A DNA stretch of 64,000 nucleotides. Origin: Steinernema hermaphroditum (Eukaryota > Nematoda > Chromadorea > Rhabditida > Steinernematidae). The notes below the pieces were generated by a model. That model saw nothing but the letters and a program-made list of their open reading frames with translations, was not told the origin of the DNA and ran no database searches. Position numbers and translations under genes: made by a program. Positions 55,555 through 64,000 of this stretch are shown in pieces. Where the stretch lies: the NCBI GenBank assembly GCA_030435675.1, contig CM059624.1, positions 2,380,769 through 2,444,768 of the forward strand. Reading direction: 5' to 3'. Position 1 is the stretch's first letter; each line of letters begins with the position of its first letter.

Positions 55555-58500
55555 AAAACACTCTGTCCTGTTTAAAAATAGGCCACAGATCATGGTCGAG
55601 TGGGTTTTTCTTAATCCAGACCTCTAGGGAAGCTACTTTCTCATCCTCCTCCCTTTCGGGCAATCCTTAATTGACGTCAAGAGATGTGGGAAACTATGAT
55701 TAGGAGGGGTTTCAGATTTTAAGCCGTTTTGTGCTGAAACGCCGCAGAGGAGTTCGATACTGGATCGGATGTCATTAATCTGATTTTTAGACACAACTGC
55801 GTTGACCTTTCAGGGCGCACTGTGACAAATCCGACTGAATCATTCTATTATTCACCTTGTGCACTTTACGGATCTTGAGAAATCGACTTCTGCAGATGTG
55901 GTATTCGTATCGAAGTAAAGTTTATGGGATATTCTAAAGAAGACCAGATTTTTGGAAAAGATCTCCCTGAAAAGCGACAGAAATAGATTCACCGGACAAG
56001 TTTGTCGGTGTTGGCAGAAAAGGAGATGGGACTTGGATTTTGAATGAAAGGTGCCTACGCAGTCCTCGGTCGTCCCGAATTCGTGGAGATTGCGTCCTGC
56101 AACGAATTAGTGATGAGCACAAGCGCTAGGAAATGATGCCGCTGAGATAAGAAAAGAGTCAAGTCGCTTCCGAAATCAAACATCACATAAAAGAACAACC
56201 TAAAATTGATGTTTTTGACCTTCACGTCCATGCCAAAGATCCCTAACCAGGCCCTTTATCTGTCCCTGTGCCCATGTGCGATGTATCGTTGGCGCCTTTG
56301 TGTGCGTTCCAATGTGATTCGTGACAATGAAAACGGCGACCACGTCAGGCCACGTCACACGTTTCCTCAACATCGCCGTTTGGAATTTGAGAAGTGACTT
56401 AAAAGGACGTTAGACGTGGAAACGCGATCTCCTTTCGTGCACCTTCTGCACAGGCTTTGTCCATGTGTGGGATCTCCAAGAAGGTCTTGGTATGTCTCTC
56501 TCTCGCATCACTTAAGATCACCCATCCTGGGAATGTCATTTAAAATGTCAACTATTTGGGTTCTCAGAAAAGACGTTTCAAACGGCGGATTAGAAATAGA
56601 GAAGAAGACTGAATGTAAACAGAGATTAAGGCGTTTCAAGTGGATGCCTATCCATTGAGTGGGAATTGACATTTACAGTCTCACGTCCGATTCACAAAAT
56701 CACGATGATTCACACATAGTCCTGTCCGATCGAAAAGAGTTTCGCAATGGTCAAAGTCGTGGCGCCTCTCAAAACTGCGCCCGATTAAACGCCGATTTAA
56801 AACCAGTCCCCGTCAGGCTGCGAGGAATTCGGCGCCCTCGCAAACGACAATATTGCGCCGCTCTAAAAAGCGATGTTTTGTTTTGATTGACAACGTCATC
56901 CAGGCATGTTCACACACGACTCGCCGGCTCAAGGGCTGTTCGCGACGCCTGGAAATGGGGTCCTGTGTGAGAGTGGGGGAATTCTGCGAACTTAGTTAGG
57001 CGCTTCCGCCGATCGATCAAGTGGAATCGATTTGTGCTCGCGACGTGGGTGTTTGAGACGTCTCAGTGGGTGTCTGGATTAAGAGGCAAGGGATCGGTGG
57101 GCAGCTGCAAATATGTGCTAAGGACGGGGTGTCGATCTATTGTCATCAATGGCGAATTATGAAATAGTGCAGTCATAGGGCGTCGGAATGTGGGTGGTAG
57201 ACAGTCAAAGGTGAGCGTTCAGGACCAAATAAGTTGCGAAACAGTCAAAGACATAGTCACCTTAAGTGCATCGATGATCAATTTTCGAAATTTGGGGACC
57301 GAAGATTTGGAGATGCCGTCTTCTGTATTGGTGTCTCTGCAGTAGGCTACTGTCGGACTCCCTACACCTTCCAAACCCCCTTTTAAGACCGGAATCGGTC
57401 TCGATCCGGACAGCAGGAAACGTGACATTTAATTCGTGTAAACACCGAGACCCATCAACGCCCAATCAATAGTAATGAACGGATGTTTGCTGTTGTTTAC
57501 GCTGGCACCTTCTTCGCCATGGCTGGTACGGCTGGGTGGATCCCGTTCGTGCAAGGATGGCCGTTCGTTGTTTTTATTGGACTCAAAGACTAATAATTGC
57601 ACATGTCCTTGGAAATTGATTGCATTCCGTTCATATTCTTGCACCGAAAGCCGTGATTAGTTGGATAAGATGCTTAGCCGACGCATTTTACGGCTCAGAG
57701 AGATCAAAGTTTGTTATGACGCGTGAAGTACGTTTAAGTACGGTCAAATTGGTTTCTGAGAGCCGGCATCGAAGTACAAAATCCGAAATGCTCATTAGAG
57801 AAAAGCGTCGAAAACAAACATTTTCATGAGAATCAACAAGCCATTATCGTATTTTCTGGCAAAAATAACTCGTCTTTCTAATGATACGGTATGTGATGTA
57901 TCTCATCATATAGTCACTGACCGTAACAGTGGTCCTATCCAGTTGTCTGACCCCAACTTGAAGAAGCAAGCGAAAGTGCAACAAAAGTTCGAAAGGTCCA
58001 TTTGAGTGCACACTTCAACTATTCAAATTGGTCAAAAAGAGTATTGTTCTCAGTGGAAAGTTGGCCCAAGCAGACCAGTCCAAAAACGAGACTCGAGACT
58101 CGTTTCAAAATTGGCATCGAGTCTGGAATCGAACTCGATGGATCTGTAGGATGGAAATGAGGCGTAACGTCTGAACGAGACATTACAGTATCTTATTCCA
58201 ACACACTGAATCCTTGTCCTGGAGATGTAATGCACTGCTCAGTTTAATCTGGCTCAATCTTCGCATCACTCTGTCGACAATTGACACTGGCCAGCATGAT
58301 GATCTGTGCGTCTTTATTATAATGTTTTATTCCAATGACCAGTGGCTATCCTGGTTATGGTTGTAGGCGAAATTTCCTTAGATAACACTTATCAGCATGA
58401 GTACCCGAGGACTTCATCTCAAGACCAAATAAAATCCAGCATATCCCAGCTTCCGATGAAAGGATTGTAGCTTGAAAACGTGCAAGCCTGCAGCGAAACG

Positions 58501-60645
58501 GATTTCACCATCGTGTTCGCCGTCGAAAACTGGGTAAGGTTGTGAAACTCTCAGAATGATTTCAGAAAATCCCTGTCCCCTTTAGCAGGAGGATCAGCTC
58601 TACTACGTGTCTTTCCATTTGCAGGAGTGTATACTTCTTGGGTAACTCAGTGGTCCTTCCAGCGGTGATGGCGGTCAGCGAAATCCTAACACTCAGCAGC
58701 ATGAATTTTTTACTTGACACTCTACTGTGCGTCTTTTCATTTCCAGCAGTGTATATTCACCATCTGAGACCACGGTTATATAACTGACGTCTTCGTTTTT
58801 TTTGGAAAATTGCCATTCAAAATCGCAAATTTAATTTCCGTATTCATCGCCGGCACACAGACATAATCCGCTCATGACGGAGAGGAAGGTCACGTCATCA
58901 CTTCCGTGTTCGGAACAGCCATCTAATTGTCACATAATTATCGTCATAATCGAACTTATACAAAGTTTATACTTCTGTCTAGTCGTTAAGTGGCTTAATT
59001 AGATGTTTTTTTATATGTCCTTTTGGGGACGGCTGGGGCTGAAGGTTGTCGAGTTTTCTCTTCCAGAGGCAACGTGTACATAAACTAATCTCTGACCGGT
59101 CCGAAAATCGACCTAAATCTCTCCATTGATCTTTTAAATCGAACAAAATTCGATGACAAGCGAGAACATGATCGATCGACTGATCTCATCGGCCGTTTCA
59201 CGACAATATGGTCAGAAACCGCGCAGATTATCAAAACTTAGAACAGGAGCCAATCTTATTTCGACCTTGACTTTTGAATTTTGGACTGAACCCGTCGTGA
59301 GCACAGTGTCGACGTGCCTCTCGATTACTATTTGTGACTTCGTTCGACTGTGTTCACTGATTGCATCATTCATCGTTTCCTTTTGTTTATATGTAAAAAT
59401 ACTCTTTGTGTTACCTCTGTTGAAGCAATGAGGCGACTGCAGAAAATGTTGATGAACTGTGGTTCGCACCCCATCCACGATTCTGTGAAACCTCCAATTC
59501 TCTGAACGGATGATCTGCACCATATACCACTCAATGGATAGGCGTACAACATCCACTTTAAACGTCTTAATCTCTGTTTACATTCACTCTTCTTCTCTAT
59601 TTCTAATCCGCCGTTTGAAACGTCTTTTCTGAGAAACCAAAAAGTTGACATTTTGAATGTCATTCCCAGGATGGGTAATCTTAAGTGATGCGAGAGAGAG
59701 ACATGCCAAGACCTTCTTGGAGATCCCACGCGTGGACAAAGCCTATGCAAAAGGTGCACGAAAGGAGATCGCGTTTCCACGTCTAACGTCCTTTTAAGTC
59801 ACTTCTCAAATTCCAAACGGCGATGTTGAGGAAACGTGTGACGTGGCCTGACGTGGTCGCCGTTTTCATTGTCACGATTCACATTGGAACGCACACAAAG
59901 GCGCCAACGATACATCGCACATGGGCACACAGGCAGATAAAGGGCCTGGTTAGGGATCTTTGGCCTGGACGTGAAGGTCAAAAACATCAATTTTAGGTTG
60001 TTCTTTTAGGTGATGTTTGATCTCGGAAGCGACTTGACTCTTTTCTTATCTTAGCGGCATCATTTTCTAGCGCTTGTGCTGATCACTAATTCGTTGCAGG
60101 ACGCTATCTCCACGAATTCAGGACGACCGAGGACTGCATAGGCACCTTTCATTCAAAACCCAAGTCCCATCTCCTTTTCTATCAACACCGAAAAACTTGT
60201 CCGGTGAATCTATTTCTGTCGCTTTTCAGGGAGATCTTTTCCAAAAATCTGGTCTTCTTTAGAATATCCCATAAACTTTACTTCGATACGAATGCCACAT
60301 CTGCAGAAGTCGGTTTCTCAGGATCCGTAAAGTGCACAAAGTGAATAATAGAATGATTCAGTCCGATTTCTCACAGTGCACCCTGAAAGGTCAACGCAGT
60401 TGTGTCTAAAAATCAGATTAATGACGTCCGATCCAGTAGCGGACTCCTCTGCGGCGTTTCAGCACAAAACGGCTTAAAATCTGAAACCTCTCCTAATCAT
60501 AGTTTCCCACATCTCTTGACGTCAATTAAGGATTGCCCGAAAGGGAGGAGGATGAGAAAGTAGCTTCCCTAGAGGTCTGGATTAAGAAAAACCCACTCGA
60601 CCATGATCTGTCGCCTATTTTTAGAGTAGAATAGGACAGAGTAGA
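55555..60645. repeat. 1.1-kb inverted repeat separated by 2.85 kb
   Basis: The left arm 55555-56666 and the right arm 59518-60645 are reverse complements at ~90-95% identity by eye. Shared strings include CATGGTCGAGTGGGTTTTTC, AACGGCTTAAAATCTGAAAC and TGGATAGGC. Outside the arms the sequence diverges after ACTCTGTCCT. No conserved protein family is visible. Small frames are shared by both arms only because the DNA is duplicated. A long foldback transposon or an old segmental inversion-duplication would explain it. Confidence 0.8.
56667..59517. other. spacer of the large inverted repeat
   Basis: No supported exon. Two similar ~40-bp strings (GTGTCTTTCCATTTGCAGGAGTGTATA near 58607 and TGCGTCTTTTCATTTCCAGCAGTGTATA near 58728) are a small internal duplication. 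If the inverted repeat is a transposon, this interior carries no obvious transposase. Confidence 0.45.
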
Positions 60646-61535
60646 AAGAGGATGAGGACGTTCGCAAACACAATTTGCACTCTCTACATCCGTTGTGGTG
60701 TTTGGATAACTCGCATATCACCTTGAGAAATAGCCCTCTCCGTTCATGTGACCTCTTAAGCTCACTTGTTTCATAATCGCCTCTCCACACTCCACAAGTA
60801 ATTGGCATGCTCGCACAAAGTGCAAAACTTTTGCGCGTTTAAAGCCGGCGGAGTGGTGTGACGGCTTTTTTTGTGTGCGGTGCTGACCTCTGCGGCGATG
60901 GGGAATTCGCTGGCGGGGGCTGCGGGTGCTGGTGGGCGCGGAACGATCACGGCTGCAAATGAAGGATTTGCACACCGGTCACGTATGAGAATGCGAATGG
61001 AACGTAAACAGCTGCAAACGGACCTAGGGAGTGGTGTTGTTGTGGGAGATGGAGATGGGATGGGATTGTTGGGAGCTTGATGTCCAAAATCTGTGCAAGT
61101 GGCTTGAGCTGGATTCAACCGGTTTGATGGATTTTCTCTGACCGCTTTATATCCATCTGATGATAACGTGCCTCCTTTTAATTATGGTCGTTGTCTTTGA
61201 ATCGACGTGCCCATGAAGTACTTTGGTTGACACTTACGAGTTCATAGAAGTACCCAAACATTGCACTTTAACGAGAACAGAATTTTCGGGTCGTTCGAGT
61301 CGAAGACTGAGGGACGAGGTATAGGAGTAATGGCTATGCGTCGGGATCGAAATGCAGAATATATCGTCCTCGTCGGGTCGTATTTAACGTATAAAGTGAT
61401 GCAAATATGCTTGTCATAACATGAAACACTGAAACGCGATGAAAAAATGATCTCAATGCTTTAAGATGGATGCGCTAGTCTACTAGCATGTAGCCTGCGG
61501 TAGATAAGAATACTATCGATGAACATGAAACTCGT
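60646..61535. other. intergenic before tRNA-Gln
   Basis: Contains a GC-rich patch at ~60840-61060 open in several frames without a recognisable domain. No gene is supported. Confidence 0.4.
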
Positions 61536-61607
61536 GGTTCCATGGTGTAGCGGTTAGCACTCAGGACTCTGAATCCTGCGACCCGAGTTCAAATCTCGGT
61601 GGAACCT
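61536..61607 (+). tRNA. tRNA-Gln (CTG)
   Basis: The acceptor GGTTCCA/TGGAACC is perfect. The anticodon loop ACTCTGAA reads CTG and the T-arm is GAGTTCAAATCTC. It is preceded by no obvious motif and followed by GTAGTTTTCCCC, with TTTT as the likely terminator. Confidence 0.95.
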
Positions 61608-62636
61608 GTAGTTTTCCCCTTTGTCATTCCGTTTTTCTCCATTTTATTTCTGCCTTATACGACAATTAAATGGTGTGTCCACATAAGTGCAAACCAATAA
61701 AAACGCGACGGCATAATCAAAAACGCATAAATCATTCATTGCTTATGGCGGAACCCAGACGAGGTAATGACTGAAAGTACTGGTAAAGTCCAATTATGGT
61801 TGTTTCACCTGTGCGTCTGGTTACAATGTACATGCCATATATTAGGGAGTTCTTTCGTTGTCCAAAAGGAGAAAAGGCCTAAGACTGTCGTGCCATAACA
61901 GGAATTAGGTTGCTAGGTCTCATTGGTCAAAGTGATATTCAGTCTTGTATTAGAATGGCAATATGATTACACCCACAACGTGCCCATCTGCTGTCATGTA
62001 ACACAATACTAGTTCCAAGGAAAACAGGAAGCTGTTCCAAGTAAAAAAAGCTTTTGCCTATAGGAAGCTCTAGGGAATTGTCTTTTTTTTTAATGTGGAG
62101 GTCGGAAGTGGATTTCGGGGGTTCCAATTCCAATTCTAGTTGGCTCCAATTATCAATAAAATATGGTGGCGAATCGGGAACCTACAATCACATTTAATGT
62201 TGAGTACAATGTACTACATACAATTACGTTTAAAAAAAATTTCAATTACGTTTTCAATTACGTTTTTTACGAGAAATGCATGTGTCACACCGTAGTGTAT
62301 TGTCTTCTGTATACTTACAGTGTTTACCAGTGAGGACAAAGCGAAAAAATGTCAAATAGTCGCTTCTCCTCAACTGGTTATGAAGTCGAAGTAAGCCACC
62401 CAGGCGGCGATGAGGCTGTACTCCAGAAGAAGAACAGCGGCCGAAGAGGGGCTACCCTTATCGAAGCGACTGGAGCAGATGACTTTAAAGTTCCGGTTTG
62501 AGTGCCACACAATTCGCGGATCCAAGCCTGGATCGCTCTTTGTCTCCATTGTCCGTTCCGCTTTACGGCACAGTGTGATGGAGCTCTCTTTGCACCGCAA
62601 TAAGCTGCCTGGCAATGTCATATATCAAAGACATAA

Positions 62637-63571
62637 AAAGTCGTGGCTCTATTAGAGAGAAGTGACCAAAATGGTATTTATCTTGACAAAACTGTATTTA
62701 TCTTGACAAAACTGTGTTTATCTTGACAAAACCGACCAAACTTGACAAAACCGTATCTATCTTGACAAAACCGGCCAAAATTGACAAAATCGACCAAAAT
62801 TGACAGAATGGTATTTAGATTGACAAAACTGTATTTATCTTGACAAAAGTATTTTTTAATTGACAAAACTGAATTTATCTTGACAAAACCAATTTTCACT
62901 GACAAAACAGAATTCCACTGACAAAACGTTCTTTAACCACTAACTGCAAAGATCAAAGTTTTTTATCAACAAATTTATCACAAACAGAAAACGAACTGTT
63001 CAATAGTCATCCTCTTCGGGTTCTTCGCTGGGTCTGTCGGAACTGGGCCCTGCGACAGGCACGGGACCATAAGCTAGGGGGTGAGGGCCTCGTCGTAGAG
63101 ATAGATGAGAGCTATTTTTATAAGCCAAAGTTCAACAGGGGCCGTAAGTTAGGTAAAAGTTCCGGATGAGTCTTTGGCCTTACGAGTCGTGCCACGGGAG
63201 AGGTCAGGGTCTTTGAAGTTAGGGACCGCTCCGCAGCTACATTGCTTCCTTTAATAAGAGATAATTGTGCGCCTGGTACAATTGTCACTTCTGATGGCTG
63301 GAGCGCATATAGCAAAATTGAGGAACTAGAGATGGAGTATACCCGGAAATGGGTGAATCACAAAATAAGTTTTGTTCACCCGAAAGATAGGTCTGTTCCA
63401 TGGAGGCTGATTTATAATTTTGTCAGTGAAAATTGGTTGTGTCAAGATAAATTCAGTTTTGTCAATTAAAAAATACTTTTGTCAAGATAAATACGGTTTT
63501 GTCAAGATAAATACAGTTTTGTCAAGATAAATACCATTTTGGTCACTTCTCCCTAATAGAGCCAAAGTCGT
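62637..63571 (+). mobile_element. Merlin/IS1016-type DNA transposon with 8-bp target-site duplication
   Basis: The element spans 62645-63563 (919 bp). Tips are GGCTCTATTAG and the reverse complement CTAATAGAGCC. The flanking 8 bp are identical (AAAGTCGT at 62637-62644 and 63564-63571). The inverted ends share AGAAGTGACCAAAATGGTA and then become arrays of a ~20-bp unit, TATTTATCTTGACAAAACTG, ~270 bp on the left and ~120 bp on the right. The interior encodes part of an ISXO2/IS1016-like transposase. GG...CC tips, 8-bp duplication and this transposase type together define Merlin elements. Confidence 0.85.
63083..63406 (+). pseudogene. Merlin (ISXO2-like DDE) transposase remnant
   Basis: The frame reads VVEIDESYFYKPKFNRGRKL (first catalytic Asp in the EIDES motif), then an in-frame TGA at 63167-63169 where the family has a Trp codon. 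It continues TGEVRVFEVRDRSAATLLPL, APGTIVTSDGWSAYSKIEEL (second Asp in TSDGW) and YTRKWVNHKISFV. The frame then runs into the right-hand subrepeat array, so the third catalytic residue and the C-terminus are missing, as is the N-terminal DNA-binding part. The copy cannot encode an active enzyme. Confidence 0.85.
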
Positions 63572-63606
63572 TACGTTATCGATTGAAAATTGGAAAATTT
63601 TGCGAA

Positions 63607-64000
63607 GGCATAAAGCCATTTCAACCGCCTCTCTTGATCTGGGCCGTCACCCATTGCTTTCAATCGTCCCTTTCAATCTTGGTGGGATTTGGATCGTGAC
63701 CTTTGAGATTTCAATCATCTCCATTAGGATTTTGTCCCTCATAAAAAGTGGTATGAAATCATAATGGACATGGGTGCAATCCCAAAGGGGACGGTACAAA
63801 TCTTCAAAAAAGGGGCGATTCAAATACCGATTTTTTGTAGTCGACTTGGAGGTGATCGACATTTTTCTTTTTTTTTCACATTTGCATTGCAACTGATTGT
63901 GTTCTTCTTTCACACTAGAGTCCGATAAAAAATCAATAGCCAGGGGTGTCCGGAACATTCATGAGGAACCATTGATAGGGACGCACGTGATTCATCTCCA
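63607..64000 (+). mobile_element. left end of a diverged foldback element, cut by window edge
   Basis: Starts GGCATAAAGCCATTTCAACCG, which matches the tip of the element at 28759 with few changes. It continues with degenerate copies of its subrepeat (CCCTTTCAATCTTGG, TTTGAGATTTCAATC). The other end is beyond the window. It lies only 36 bp after the Merlin-type element's tip. Confidence 0.5.

Noticed and set aside
56206..59780. Frames beginning METRSPFVHLLHRLC and MMFLTFTS seen in both arms of the big inverted repeat
   Set aside because: Conserved between arms only because the DNA is duplicated; no domain and the C-terminal parts differ.
62370..62621. 83-codon minus-strand frame beside the Merlin element
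   Set aside because: Somewhat hydrophobic end but no start, splice or family evidence.

Overview
The window is animal DNA, almost certainly from a rhabditid-type nematode. The reasons are: many short (40-50 nt) GT-AG introns with TTTTCAG-like acceptors; splice-acceptor-like sites directly before start codons, as in outrons or SL trans-splicing; four nematode-style serpentine receptors; an ADF/cofilin gene whose first coding exon is only the ATG, as in unc-60; and an LITAF-domain gene, a DP transcription factor and eIF5. The F-box-like multigene family and the abundant foldback repeats recall clade IV nematodes such as Steinernema, but that genus is a guess.

Layout. 1-9 kb: two head-to-tail 7TM receptor genes on the minus strand, with tRNA-Ala and a tRNA-Pro pair inside their introns. 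10-13 kb: tRNA-like sequences, tRNA-Ser and tRNA-Ala(CGC). 13.4-14.9 kb: unc-60 (cofilin B isoform). 16-23 kb: two more 7TM receptors, a two-repeat protein gene with a frameshift, a small secreted peptide gene and a second tRNA-Pro pair. 24-26.5 kb: a secreted DOMON-like, Gln-rich protein. 26.8-31.1 kb: a LINE remnant, a decayed gene and a 2.3-kb foldback transposon with an intact 8-bp target-site duplication. 31.5-35 kb: a tail-anchored small protein and an LITAF protein. 36-39 kb: an Akt PH-domain scrap abutting a LINE scrap, MITEs and a 550-bp-arm palindrome carrying broken copies of the downstream gene family. 39-46.4 kb: a Gly/Gln-rich secreted protein and three tandem paralogues (496, 507 and 515 aa) of an F-box-like family with repeated C-terminal modules. 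46.7-50.8 kb: two single-exon paralogues flanking a DP-like gene and a 19-bp minisatellite. 51.1-52.5 kb: eIF5. 52.5-61.5 kb: gene-poor, with a 1.1-kb inverted repeat about 2.85 kb apart. 61.5-64 kb: tRNA-Gln, then a dead Merlin/IS1016-type transposon with an 8-bp target-site duplication.

Housekeeping genes (eIF5, cofilin, DP, tRNAs) sit between rapidly evolving accessory families (chemoreceptors, F-box-like proteins, secreted Gln/Gly-rich proteins) and repeats. The most interesting pattern is a group of foldback elements whose long inverted ends are arrays of ~20-bp subrepeats, with GG...CC tips and 8-bp target duplications. One of them carries a recognisable Merlin transposase remnant, which suggests the others belong to, or are mobilised by, that superfamily. 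All gene models were spliced by eye; reading-frame continuity across exons was checked, but no transcript data were available.
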